From assembly GCF_031344055.1 (NCBI RefSeq), contig NZ_JADBEN010000001.1: a stretch of 64,000 nt of DNA; one strand, 5' to 3'. The notes beneath the pieces were generated by a model that did not search any database, had not been told where the DNA came from, and saw nothing but the letters and a program-made list of their open reading frames with translations. Numbering within the stretch: the first letter of the stretch is position 1; the number at the start of each line of letters is the position of its first letter. This stretch comes from Methylobacillus flagellatus_A (lineage in GTDB: Bacteria; Pseudomonadota; Gammaproteobacteria; Burkholderiales; Methylophilaceae). The position numbers and the translations under genes are program-made. This document shows positions 17,693-25,531 of the stretch, in pieces.

Positions 17693-18580
17693 TTATGCTG
17701 CGGCCCGCTTGTTCAGGCGCAGCGCGGGCTTCAAGGCCTCGGCAGGCTGTAATTCCTTGGCTGTGGCCGGCCTGCCGAGGAAATAGCCTTGCAGCAACGT
17801 GCTGCCCGACTCGATGGCGATTTCCAGGCCGGCCTGCGATTCGATGCCGGTAATCACCGGTTGCGCGCCGATGTCGTGCACCAGCTGGATCAAGCGGGGC
17901 AGGATCTTGCGTACGCGCGGGTTGCGCTCGGCTTCCTTGATCAGGCTGGTATCCAGCTTCACGAACTCGGGCGAGAGTTTCCACAGCCGCTCCAGGTGGG
18001 AGTGCTTGTTGCCGAAGTTGCCGATGGCGATGCGGTATCCGCGTTCCGTATAATTCTCTATGGCGTCCGCCAGTTGGTTCTCGTGTTCGACGACGCTTTC
18101 CTGTATCTCGATGACCACGCGGTTGGTCGGTACGGAGTTCGAGTGCAGGATGCGCTCGAACACCTTGCCGTGCGCATTGACGCTGATCAGCAGGTTGGGG
18201 TGCACGTTGAGGAACAGCAGGCCGTTTTCCGCATAGATCTGGCGGAAGTTGAGCACGTGCAGCGTGCGCACCACGCGGTCGAACTTCACCAGCTTGCCTA
18301 CCTGCCCGGCAAAGCTGAAGGCGAATTCGGGGCTGATGCCCTGCTGGCCGCCGAGCGATGGGCGGATGAAGGCTTCGTGGCCGAACAAGTCCCCGGCCTC
18401 GCTATCGTAGATAGGCTGGAAGGCGCTGTTGAGCTGCAAGCCCAGGAAGGTGCTGTTGAACTCTCCCGAGGATTGCTCTTCCAGCCCGTACTCGTCGAGA
18501 TCCAGGTAGAGGGATTCCCGCAACTGGGACTTGAGCTGCTCGATGGCAGCGGAGGTGGGGGCTGTGTTCTTTGTCGTCAT
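17693..18580 (-). CDS. Degenerate EAL-domain protein inside the sulfate operon
   Basis: A 295-residue cytoplasmic protein with a single EAL-type domain (about 50-272) and no membrane segment, GGDEF or sensor domain. Several EAL positions remain: E in HEAFIRP (EAL becomes EAF, residues 69-71), N125 in LNVHP, E158/E161 in EIQES, K208 and D210 in VKLDTSL, E247, and Q264 in LQGYFLGRP. The metal-binding DDFG signature is lost and reads GNFG (187-190), so c-di-GMP hydrolysis is unlikely. It lies 10 nt after the sbp stop, ahead of cysT, so it is transcribed with sulfate transport genes. It may be a binding or regulatory protein; that role is inferred. Confidence 0.85.
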   Translation of the reverse strand: MTTKNTAPTSAAIEQLKSQLRESLYLDLDEYGLEEQSSGEFNSTFLGLQLNSAFQPIYDSEAGDLFGHEAFIRPSLGGQQGISPEFAFSFAGQVGKLVKFDRVVRTLHVLNFRQIYAENGLLFLNVHPNLLISVNAHGKVFERILHSNSVPTNRVVIEIQESVVEHENQLADAIENYTERGYRIAIGNFGNKHSHLERLWKLSPEFVKLDTSLIKEAERNPRVRKILPRLIQLVHDIGAQPVITGIESQAGLEIAIESGSTLLQGYFLGRPATAKELQPAEALKPALRLNKRAAA

Positions 18581-18590
18581 GGCTGGCTGC

Positions 18591-19580
18591 TTATTTGTTC
18601 ACATAAATCTGGTCGAATATTCCGCCGTCGGCAAAATGCGTTTTCTGGGCTTTCTGCCATCCGCCGAAGGTGTCATCCACGGTAAACAATTGCAGTGGCT
18701 TGAAGTCGGCCTTATGGGCCGCCAGGACTTCGGCGGAGCGCGGGCGCAGGTAATGGCGGGCGGCGATTTCCTGTCCTTCCGGCGAATAGTGGAATTCCAG
18801 ATAGGCTTGTGCCACTTGGCGCGTCTTGCGCTTGTCCACCACCTTGTCGACCAGGGAAACCGGGTTTTCCGCCAAAATGCTGGAGGACGGGTAGACCACG
18901 TCGAAGTTGTTGTTCCCCAGCTCCTTGTTGATGAGGAAGACTTCGTTTTCGAATGTCAGCAATACGTCGCCAATGCCGCGCTGCACGAAAGTCGTAGTCG
19001 CGCCGCGGCCGCCCGCGTCCAGCACCGGCACGTTCTTGAACAGCTTGGTGACGAAATCGCGCGCCTTGGCTTCGTCGCCGCCTTTCTTGATTATGGCGCC
19101 CCAGGCGGCAAGATAGCTATAGCGACCGTTGCCGGAGGTCTTGGGGTTGGGGATGACCACCCCGATCCCGGGCTTGACCAGGTCGTCCCAGTCCTTGATG
19201 TTCTTGGGGTTGCCTTTGCGGACGAGGAAGACGGTGGTCGACGTGGTGGGCGAGCTAGCATTGGGCAGGCGCTTCTGCCAATCAGCAGGGATCAGCTTGC
19301 CGCGCTCGAAGAGGATGTCGATATCGTTGCTCTGGTTCATGGAGATGACGTCCGCCTGCAAGCCGTCCGCAACGGACCTGGCCTGCTTGCTCGAACCGCC
19401 ATGGGATTGGTTGATGGTGACGGATTCCCCGGTTTTCTGCTTCCAGTACTTGCTGAAGGCAGGATTGAAGTCTTTATAGAACTCGCGTGTCACGTCGTAG
19501 GAAACGTTCAGCAAAGTAGTGTCGGCATGAGCCAGGCCCGCCGCGGCCAATAAGCTGATAGCCAATATTTTTTGTAGCAT
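18591..19580 (-). CDS. sbp: Periplasmic sulfate-binding protein (first copy)
   Basis: Captures sulfate for the CysTWA transporter. It has 329 residues with a signal peptide (cleavage after AHA, about residue 19). Sbp signatures are LLNVSYDVTREFYKDFNPAF, INQSHGGSSKQARSVADGLQADV, FLVRKGNPKNIKDWDDLVKPG, NPKTSGNGRYSYLAAWG and a long stretch ending KTHFADGGIFDQIY. A Shine-Dalgarno AGAGG lies 5 nt upstream, and a near-consensus promoter lies 37-65 nt upstream. It is the first gene of its operon. A close paralogue lies at 24498-25508. Confidence 0.96.
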   Translation of the reverse strand: MLQKILAISLLAAAGLAHADTTLLNVSYDVTREFYKDFNPAFSKYWKQKTGESVTINQSHGGSSKQARSVADGLQADVISMNQSNDIDILFERGKLIPADWQKRLPNASSPTTSTTVFLVRKGNPKNIKDWDDLVKPGIGVVIPNPKTSGNGRYSYLAAWGAIIKKGGDEAKARDFVTKLFKNVPVLDAGGRGATTTFVQRGIGDVLLTFENEVFLINKELGNNNFDVVYPSSSILAENPVSLVDKVVDKRKTRQVAQAYLEFHYSPEGQEIAARHYLRPRSAEVLAAHKADFKPLQLFTVDDTFGGWQKAQKTHFADGGIFDQIYVNK

Positions 19581-19616
19581 TGAGACCTCTAGAGGGATTG
19601 AGAGACGATGGAGTGC

Positions 19617-19645
19617 ACTATAGGAGGCTTTGGAAATAATGTAAA
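19617..19645 (-). promoter_or_regulatory. sbp operon promoter
   Basis: On the minus strand, TTTACA (19640-19645) and TATAGT (19617-19622) are spaced 17 nt, each one base off consensus, 37 nt before the sbp start. The AT-rich DNA just upstream (19645-19740) is shared with the divergent operon. It would suit a CysB/Cbl-type activator, but no site is proven. Confidence 0.7.
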
Positions 19646-19695
19646 AGAATATAGTGGAATATAATTAAATTGATTCGTTATTTTGTACTTAAACC

Positions 19696-19724
19696 TTCAC
19701 ATATATTTTTTACTTATATATATA
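19696..19724 (+). promoter_or_regulatory. Candidate promoter for the encapsulin operon leader
   Basis: TTCACA (19696-19701) and TATATA (19719-19724) are spaced 17 nt on the plus strand. A start near 19731 would place a 24-codon ORF and a terminator in the 5' leader of the serine acetyltransferase-encapsulin operon. The region is very AT-rich, so chance matches are likely. Confidence 0.35.
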
Positions 19725-19776
19725 GAATTAATTCGAATATGTGATAATCTTCCATTATTGTAGTGTTTGTTGCACC

Positions 19777-19851
19777 ATGACCAATGGACAGCGACCATTT
19801 TATGACGAGGATGTACTTTGGATGCATCGTCACAATATATCGTTAGCGTGA
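19777..19851 (+). CDS. Possible leader peptide (24 residues)
   Basis: A small ORF, ATG to TGA, encodes MTNGQRPFYDEDV followed by LWMHRHNISLA. It ends 18 nt before an intrinsic terminator that itself precedes the serine acetyltransferase gene. There is no Cys, Met or Ser run of the classic attenuator kind and no strong Shine-Dalgarno, so translation is unproven. The order of promoter, short ORF, CCGG hairpin, terminator, structural gene suggests transcription attenuation. I do not recognise the peptide. It could also be chance within a small RNA. Confidence 0.35.
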   Translation: MTNGQRPFYDEDVLWMHRHNISLA

Positions 19852-19869
19852 GCTGACCGGACAACCGGA

Positions 19870-19906
19870 AGCCAGCACTTCTTCTTGAGAGGTGCTGGCT
19901 TTTTTG
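19870..19906 (+). terminator. Intrinsic terminator / attenuator before the encapsulin operon
   Basis: A 9-bp perfect stem AGCCAGCAC / GTGCTGGCT (19870-19878 with 19892-19900) is followed by six T. A second small hairpin CCGG-ACAA-CCGG lies immediately upstream. No complete gene on the plus strand ends here, so the terminator must act on a leader transcript or small RNA. Its T-run is 31 nt before the serine acetyltransferase start. Confidence 0.75.
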
Positions 19907-19937
19907 TTTTTACAAGGTCAATTTTGGGCGGCAATTG

Positions 19938-20891
19938 ATGAGTCAACATGAAAAAAATGCTGAGTTCGGGGATGAACTGGGGATCAGCCAGATCGTCACC
20001 CAACTGCGCGAAGTCAGGCTGACTGCGCTGGAGCACCGCAACCGGCTGAACCGTCCTCCCAAGCTCCCTGCGCGCAAGGCGCTTGCCGAGGTTGTGGAAG
20101 GGCTGGGCGCCGCCCTGTTTCCCAACCGTCTCGGTTTGCCGGACCTGCGGGAAGAGGGCATCGACTATTTCGTGGGCCATACGCTGGATGTGGCATTGCG
20201 GGAACTTGTCGCCCAGGTGCGGCTTGAGCTGAGCTTCGTTGCAGAGGCCGGACAGGCCGAGGATGCGAAAGCGCGCGCGACCGCCTTGGTGCGTGAATTC
20301 GCTGCCCAGTTGCCAGCCGTCCGGCATTTGCTCGACAGCGACATCCGCGCAGCTTATGAGGGCGACCCGGCGGCGCGCAGCGTGGACGAAGTGTTGGTGT
20401 GCTACCCGGGAATCAACGCCATCATCCATTACCGTATTGCCCATGTGCTGCACCAGCTGGGCGTGCCGTTGATTGCCCGCATGATCACTGAAATTGCCCA
20501 TTCCGCCACGGGGATCGATATTCATCCCGGTGCCCAGATCAGCGAGGGCTTCTTCATTGACCACGGCACAGGGGTCGTCATCGGGGAGACCAGCATCATT
20601 GGCCGCCATGTGCGGCTCTACCAGGCAGTCACGCTGGGCGCCAAGCGCTTCCCTGTGGATGCCGATGGCAGCCTGGTGAAGGGGAATGCGCGTCACCCGA
20701 TTGTCGAGGACGATGTCGTGATCTACGCCGGGGCCACGATCCTGGGCCGCATTACCATCGGTCGCGGCTCGGTGATCGGGGGCAATGTCTGGCTCACGTA
20801 CAGCGTCCCACCCAATAGCAATATCACCCAGGCGCAGATGAGGGAAGGCGCGCCTGCAGGCCAGGGCAACGGCACTGCAACTCATCAGTAG
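19938..20891 (+). CDS. Serine O-acetyltransferase (EpsC/SrpH type)
   Basis: Makes O-acetylserine, the carbon acceptor for cysteine synthesis. The 317-residue protein has an alpha-helical N-terminal part (to about 175) and a left-handed beta-helix of hexapeptide repeats: IHPGAQISEGFFIDHGTGVVIGETSIIG, then VIYAGATILGRITIGRGSVIGGNVWL. The active-site His/Asp pair is in FIDHGTGVVIGE, and the tail is SVPPNSNITQ. ATG 19938 is preferred over the adjoining TTG 19935. It is the first structural gene ahead of the encapsulin and its cargo; the same trio in cyanobacteria is called SrpH, SrpI and a cysteine desulfurase. Confidence 0.92.
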   Translation: MSQHEKNAEFGDELGISQIVTQLREVRLTALEHRNRLNRPPKLPARKALAEVVEGLGAALFPNRLGLPDLREEGIDYFVGHTLDVALRELVAQVRLELSFVAEAGQAEDAKARATALVREFAAQLPAVRHLLDSDIRAAYEGDPAARSVDEVLVCYPGINAIIHYRIAHVLHQLGVPLIARMITEIAHSATGIDIHPGAQISEGFFIDHGTGVVIGETSIIGRHVRLYQAVTLGAKRFPVDADGSLVKGNARHPIVEDDVVIYAGATILGRITIGRGSVIGGNVWLTYSVPPNSNITQAQMREGAPAGQGNGTATHQ

Positions 20892-20962
20892 GATTGATCA
20901 GCAAGTAGCAATGGCGGCCCTGATCCGCCGAATTGAACGGTAATTTTAAAGGAGAGATTTTC

Positions 20963-21880
20963 ATGTCAGACATTCATCAAGCGCATACCGCCCTGGGAGA
21001 CGTCGCTGCCCGTACGCTGGCGAATGCCACCAAGACCGTGCCCATGCTGGGCGCCATCACGCCGCGCTGGCTGGTGCACCTGCTGCAATGGGTGCCGGTG
21101 GAGGCGGGCATCTACCGCGTCAACAAGGTCAAGGACAACCACCATGTCGAGGTGGATTGCTCCAACAAGGACGAGCGCGAACTGCCCGCCACGTTCGTGG
21201 ATTACGAAGAATGGGGCCGCGAGTATGTGCTGAATGCCGTGAATACCGTGGTGGACGTGCATACCCGCATTTCCGATCTCTACAGCAGCCCGCACAACCA
21301 GATCCGCGAGCAGTTGCGCCTGACCATCGAGACGGTGAAGGAGCGTCAGGAAAGCGAGCTGATCAATAACAAGGAATACGGCTTGCTGCACAACATCGCA
21401 GCCGGACAGAAGGTCAAGTCCCGCAGTGGTTCCCCTACGCCGGACGATTTCGACGAGCTGATTTCCCGCGTGTGGAAGGAGCCTGCGTTCTTCCTCGCGC
21501 ATCCGCAGGCGATTGCAGCCTTCGGCCGCGAGTGCACGCGCCGTGGCGTGCCGCCGCCGACTGTCAGCCTGTTCGGCTCCCAGTTCATCACCTGGCGCGG
21601 CATCCCCGTCATCCCGTGCGACAAGCTGCGCGTGACCAAGGGCAAGACCAACATCCTGCTGCTGCGTACCGGTGAAAGCCGCCAAGGCGTAGTGGGCCTG
21701 TACCAGCCCAACCTGCCAGGCCAGCAAAGCATGGGGCTGTCCGTCCGCTTCATGGGCATCAATCACAAGGCGATTGCTTCCTACCTGGTTTCCCTTTATT
21801 GCTCGCTGGCGGTACTGACCGAAGATGCGATTGCCGTGCTCGAGAATGTCGACGTAGGCAACTACTATGACTACAAGTAA
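20963..21880 (+). CDS. srpI: Family 2A encapsulin shell protein (SrpI-like)
   Basis: Shell protein predicted to self-assemble into an icosahedral protein compartment with an HK97-like fold. The start at 20963 has a strong GGAGAG Shine-Dalgarno and gives 305 residues. Recognised SrpI features are an N-terminal arm, AITPRWLVHLLQWVPVEAGIYRVN, the E-loop/P-domain stretch with VDYEEWGREYVLNAVNTVVDVHTRISDLYS, and the A-domain end GLSVRFMGINHKAIASYLVSLYCSLAVLTEDAIAVLENV. No cyclic-nucleotide-binding domain is inserted, which separates it from family 2B. Its stop overlaps the cysteine desulfurase start by 14 nt, the expected shell-cargo arrangement. The call rests on recognised sequence and context. 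Confidence 0.9.
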   Translation: MSDIHQAHTALGDVAARTLANATKTVPMLGAITPRWLVHLLQWVPVEAGIYRVNKVKDNHHVEVDCSNKDERELPATFVDYEEWGREYVLNAVNTVVDVHTRISDLYSSPHNQIREQLRLTIETVKERQESELINNKEYGLLHNIAAGQKVKSRSGSPTPDDFDELISRVWKEPAFFLAHPQAIAAFGRECTRRGVPPPTVSLFGSQFITWRGIPVIPCDKLRVTKGKTNILLLRTGESRQGVVGLYQPNLPGQQSMGLSVRFMGINHKAIASYLVSLYCSLAVLTEDAIAVLENVDVGNYYDYK

Positions 21881-23723
21881 CATTAACGACCTGTCATCGT
21901 TTGAACCCGAAGCCATCCTGGCAGCATTGCCGGGCGAGCATCCGCGCATGGCCGCGGCCATTGCGGTGGGGCGGGAGGCGCAGGCAAGCGGGCACCTGGA
22001 TATTGACGAGCTGACCCGCATTGCCAATGAAATCTATGCGGAGGGTTTTCCGCATGGAGCGCCAGAGCTTCCTTCCACGGCATCGCTCACGGATTCCGCT
22101 GCGCCGTATGCCGCCGGAAGCCCGGGAATAGGGGCGCCAGTGCCGCCGGCCCCTTCCGCGGTGTCTGCATTGCCGACGGGCGCGCCCGCTGCGGCCAATG
22201 TCGTCCCCGGCATCGAGCTTGCGCAGATCGCCACCCCCAGCCTCGGCGTATCGCCATCCCAACTGCCGCCGGAATTCAGCCAGGAGCGGGTTGAGGCCGT
22301 CGGGCCTGCGCCTGTCTTCCCGGGCTTGGATATCAGCAGCCTGCTTGGCGGCGTGGATATTCCGTATCCAGTGGACCTGCAAGGGCTGCTGGCTTCGCCC
22401 GCCAATAGCCCGCACGGTTCGGGAAAGTCGGCCAGCAAGGCTTCGCCTTACTATTTTGTCGCGGAGCGCCCCGGCATACCGGAGGTGGCAGGTTCGGCCC
22501 ACCCGCCGTTCGACGTCAACCTGGTGCGCAAGGATTTCCCTATCCTGCGCGAGCTGGTGAACGGCAGGGCGTTGATCTGGCTGGATAATGCTGCGACGAC
22601 ACAGAAGCCGCAAGCGGTGATCGACCGCCTGTCCTATTTCTATCAGCACGAGAATTCCAATATCCATCGCGCAGCCCATGAACTGGCAGCCCGTGCGACC
22701 GACGCCTATGAGGGCGCGCGCGAAACGGTACGCCGTTTCATCAATGCGCCCGCGGTGGAAAATATCGTGTTTGTGCGCGGCACGACCGAGGCGATCAACC
22801 TTGTGGCCAAGAGCTGGGGCAGGAAGCACCTGGGCGAGGGCGACGAAGTGGTTGTCACCAACCTGGAGCACCACGCCAATATCGTGCCCTGGCAGCAGCT
22901 GTGCCAGGAAACCGGGGCCAAGCTCAAAGTGGTGCCGGTGGACGATAGCGGGCAGGTGCTGCTCGACGAATACCAGAAATTGCTGACCTCGCGCACCAAG
23001 CTGGTTTCCTTCACCCAGGTTTCCAATGCCCTCGGCACCGTGACGCCGGCAAGGGAAATGATCGCCATGGCGCATGCGGTTGGGGCCAAGGTGCTGCTGG
23101 ACGGAGCGCAGTCGGTCTCGCACATGCGCACGGACGTGCAATCCCTGGATTGCGATTTCCTGGTGTTCTCCGGTCACAAGATCTTTGGCCCGACCGGCAT
23201 CGGCGCGTTGTACGGCAAGGCTGAAGTGCTGGACGACATGCCCGCCTGGCAAGGCGGCGGCAACATGATACAGGACGTCACCTTCGAGAAGACGGTATAT
23301 CATGGCGCTCCCGCCAAGTTCGAGGCCGGTACCGGCAATATCGCCGATGCGGTGGGCATGGGGGCTGCGCTCGAGTACGTGGAGCGCCTGGGCATAGAGA
23401 ACATTGCGCGTTACGAGCACGAGCTGCTGGTCTATGCGACCGCCGCGCTGGAGAAGGTGCCGGGTTTGCGCTTGATCGGCACCGCCCAGCACAAGGCCAG
23501 CGTGCTGTCGTTCAACCTGCACGGCTACAAGAGCGAAGAAGTCGGGGCCGCGTTGAACCAGGAAGGGATTGCGGTGCGCTCTGGCCACCATTGCGCGCAA
23601 CCGATACTGCGGCGCTTCGGCGTGGAAACCACGGTCAGGCCGTCGCTGGCTTTCTACAATACCTATGCCGAAGTGGATGTCCTGCAGGGCGTGCTGCTCA
23701 AGTTGGCCTCGGCGAAACGCTGA
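21867..23723 (+). CDS. Encapsulin-targeted cysteine desulfurase
   Basis: PLP enzyme that removes sulfur from cysteine as a Cys-bound persulfide. The 618-residue protein has two parts. Residues 218-618 are a SufS-like group II desulfurase: DNAATTQKPQAVIDRL, HRAAHELAARATDAYEGAR, the PLP lysine K438 in SGHKIFGPTG, and the catalytic C576 in RSGHHCAQP. Residues 1-215 are an extension: about 70 residues likely to fold (AILAALPGEHPRMAAAI, LTRIANEIYAEGFPHGAP), then a Pro/Ala/Gly/Ser-rich disordered stretch with short hydrophobic motifs (FPGLDISSLLGGVDIPYPVDLQG). Such an extension is the known cargo-loading region for family 2A encapsulins. Its start lies inside the shell gene end. Confidence 0.93.
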   Translation: MTTSNINDLSSFEPEAILAALPGEHPRMAAAIAVGREAQASGHLDIDELTRIANEIYAEGFPHGAPELPSTASLTDSAAPYAAGSPGIGAPVPPAPSAVSALPTGAPAAANVVPGIELAQIATPSLGVSPSQLPPEFSQERVEAVGPAPVFPGLDISSLLGGVDIPYPVDLQGLLASPANSPHGSGKSASKASPYYFVAERPGIPEVAGSAHPPFDVNLVRKDFPILRELVNGRALIWLDNAATTQKPQAVIDRLSYFYQHENSNIHRAAHELAARATDAYEGARETVRRFINAPAVENIVFVRGTTEAINLVAKSWGRKHLGEGDEVVVTNLEHHANIVPWQQLCQETGAKLKVVPVDDSGQVLLDEYQKLLTSRTKLVSFTQVSNALGTVTPAREMIAMAHAVGAKVLLDGAQSVSHMRTDVQSLDCDFLVFSGHKIFGPTGIGALYGKAEVLDDMPAWQGGGNMIQDVTFEKTVYHGAPAKFEAGTGNIADAVGMGAALEYVERLGIENIARYEHELLVYATAALEKVPGLRLIGTAQHKASVLSFNLHGYKSEEVGAALNQEGIAVRSGHHCAQPILRRFGVETTVRPSLAFYNTYAEVDVLQGVLLKLASAKR

Positions 23724-23753
23724 ACGCAACGTCTAGCCAGCTTGCAGCAAGTA

Positions 23754-23783
23754 AAAAAGGCCAGGAATATTCCTGGCCTTTTT
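23754..23783 (+). terminator. Bidirectional terminator after the encapsulin operon
   Basis: A 14-bp perfect inverted repeat (AAAAAGGCCAGGAA / TTCCTGGCCTTTTT, 2-nt loop) gives T-runs on both strands. It ends the serine acetyltransferase-encapsulin-desulfurase operon and, on the minus strand, the yezD-sbp2-DUF2325-mop operon. Confidence 0.9.
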
Positions 23784-23807
23784 GTTGATTGACAATGTTG
23801 TGGCAGC

Positions 23808-24023
23808 TTATACCTTGGCGAGGGAAACCTCGGTCGCCTTGATCAGCGCCAGCACTTCCGTGCCGACCTGCAGGTTAAGCTCGTTGACAGAACGCGTGGT
23901 GATGACGGAGGTGACGATGCCCACCGGGGTTTCCACATCGACCTCGGATACCACCGGGCCCAGCACGATTTCCTTGATCCGGCCACGGAACTGGTTGCGG
24001 ACGTTAATTGCATGAATTGCCAT
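23808..24023 (-). CDS. mop: Molbindin-like TOBE-domain protein
   Basis: A single 71-residue TOBE domain (SARNQFRGRI-like NVRNQFRGRIKEIVLGPVVSEVDVE, then VGIVTSVITTRSVNELNLQVGTEVLALIKATEVSL). This is the size and sequence of Mop/molbindin proteins, which form oligomers binding molybdate or tungstate. It is the last gene of the yezD-sbp2-DUF2325-mop operon. In a sulfate-uptake operon it could buffer molybdate that enters with sulfate, or bind another oxyanion; that is inference. Confidence 0.9.
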   Translation of the reverse strand: MAIHAINVRNQFRGRIKEIVLGPVVSEVDVETPVGIVTSVITTRSVNELNLQVGTEVLALIKATEVSLAKV

Positions 24024-24063
24024 GATAAAACTCCTTTTGCTACATCAACTGCTTGAGTACAGG

Positions 24064-24423
24064 TTAATTCAGTGAGAGACGGTCTTGCCATTGAGGACTG
24101 GCTTGCGTGTCTTCGCTACACTCTCCCTCCGCGACGTAGTCGGGGTTCAGTTGCTTCAAGCGGGTGCGCAATGCTGTTGGACCATTCGGCGTGTAAACAA
24201 TTCGCACGCCGCGCTTGGCCGCGCTTTGCTTGATCTTGTGGGTGAATGTATGGCTGATCCAGTCGGTGACCAACACGATCAGGTCGGTATCTTGCGGAAT
24301 GACTTTCTTGCCGTCGCCGACCTTGCGGCCCGACCAGTGGTTGATATGCGTGACACCGAAGTTGGACAGCTCTTGCTTGATGCCTTCAATCTGGTCGCCG
24401 CCTACAATTAACGCAGTACTCAT
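24064..24423 (-). CDS. DUF2325 family protein
   Basis: A 119-residue cytoplasmic protein. The family pattern is clear: LIVGGDQIEGIKQELSNFGVTHINHWSGRKVGD, then IPQDTDLIVLVTDWISHTFTHKIKQSAAKRGVRIVYTPNG. The fold is probably Rossmann-like; no biochemical role is established for it that I know. It sits between the second sulfate-binding protein and mop, 40 nt from mop and 74 nt from sbp2. That placement ties it to oxyanion or sulfur metabolism by context only. Confidence 0.85.
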   Translation of the reverse strand: MSTALIVGGDQIEGIKQELSNFGVTHINHWSGRKVGDGKKVIPQDTDLIVLVTDWISHTFTHKIKQSAAKRGVRIVYTPNGPTALRTRLKQLNPDYVAEGECSEDTQASPQWQDRLSLN

Positions 24424-24497
24424 GATGAGAGTCTCCTTTAGCTGCTGGCAGCGCCAAATTGTGCTCGGCGCTGCCTGTTAATCAATGAATCGTCAAT

Positions 24498-25508
24498 TTA
24501 TTGCTGGTAGATCTGGTCGAAGGTGCCGCCGTCGGCAAAGTGCGTTTTCTGCGCCTTTTGCCAGCCGCCGAAGGCCGAGTCGATGGTGACCAGGCTCAGC
24601 TTGGGGAAGAACTTTTCATACTTCTTGGCGACGCTTTCGAGGCGGGGCCGGTAGTAGTTCTTCGCCGCAATCTCCTGGCCTTCCTCGCTGTACAGATGCT
24701 CAAGATAGGCTTCTGCCACCTTGCGGGTGCCGCGCTTATCGACAACCTTGTCCACTACCGAGACGGACGGCTCGGCCAGGATGGACAGCGACGGGGCGAC
24801 GATCTCGAATTTGTCCGGGCCTAGTTCCTTCTGCGCCAGGAAGGCTTCGTTTTCCCATGCCAGCAGGACATCGCCGATCCCGCGTTCCACGAAGGTCGTT
24901 GTCGAGCCGCGGGCGCCGGAATCCAGCACCGGCACGTTCTTGAGAATCTTGCCGATGAATTCGCGGGTCTTGGATTCATCGTTGTTGAATTTCTTCTGGC
25001 CGTAAGCCCAGGCTGCCAGGTAATTCCAGCGTGCGCCGCCGGAAGTCTTGGGGTTGGGGGTAATCACCTTGACGCCGGGCTTGGCGAGGTCGTCCCAATC
25101 CTTGATGTTCTTGGGGTTGCCCTTGCGCACCAGGAACACGATGGTGGAAGTGTAAGGGGAGCTGTTGTCCGGCAGGCGCTTGATCCAGTCCTTGGGGATC
25201 AGCTTGGCCTTTTCCTGCAACGCATCGACATCGTAGGCAAGCGCTAGCGTCACCACGTCGGCCTGCAGGCCGTCGATGACGGCGCGGGCCTGCTTGCCGG
25301 AGCCGCCATGGGAAGTCTTGATGGTGATCTTGTCGCCTGTCTTGGCTTGCCAGTATTTTGCAAAGACATTGTTGTACTCTTGGTAGAGCTCGCGCGTCGG
25401 GTCATAGGAGACGTTCAGCAGTGTGACATCGGCCGCCAATGCAGAGAGCGAGCTGCCCAATGCCGCGATGGCGATCAAGCCGGAAAGGCGGGGAATAAAA
25501 CGGTTCAT
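24498..25508 (-). CDS. sbp: Periplasmic sulfate-binding protein (second copy)
   Basis: A 336-residue periplasmic solute-binding protein with a signal peptide (cleavage after ALA, about residue 25). It has the Sbp signatures LLNVSYDPTRELYQEYN, IKTSHGGSGKQARAVIDGLQADVVTLALAYDVDAL, FLVRKGNPKNIKDWDDLAKPG, NPKTSGGARWNYLAAWAYGQKK and KTHFADGGTFDQIY. It is clearly related to the copy at 18591-19580 but differs at the ligand-side QSNDID/LAYDVD stretch, so it may prefer a different anion or expression state. It has no permease genes of its own nearby and presumably shares CysTWA. Confidence 0.95.
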   Translation of the reverse strand: MNRFIPRLSGLIAIAALGSSLSALAADVTLLNVSYDPTRELYQEYNNVFAKYWQAKTGDKITIKTSHGGSGKQARAVIDGLQADVVTLALAYDVDALQEKAKLIPKDWIKRLPDNSSPYTSTIVFLVRKGNPKNIKDWDDLAKPGVKVITPNPKTSGGARWNYLAAWAYGQKKFNNDESKTREFIGKILKNVPVLDSGARGSTTTFVERGIGDVLLAWENEAFLAQKELGPDKFEIVAPSLSILAEPSVSVVDKVVDKRGTRKVAEAYLEHLYSEEGQEIAAKNYYRPRLESVAKKYEKFFPKLSLVTIDSAFGGWQKAQKTHFADGGTFDQIYQQ

Positions 25509-25531
25509 GCAAAATCCTTTTTTATAATTAC

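Noticed and set aside
21894..23729. 611-codon minus-strand open frame opposite the cysteine desulfurase.
   Set aside because: The plus-strand frame contains the full desulfurase signature; the antisense frame is His/Arg/Gly-rich and typical of GC-rich shadow ORFs.
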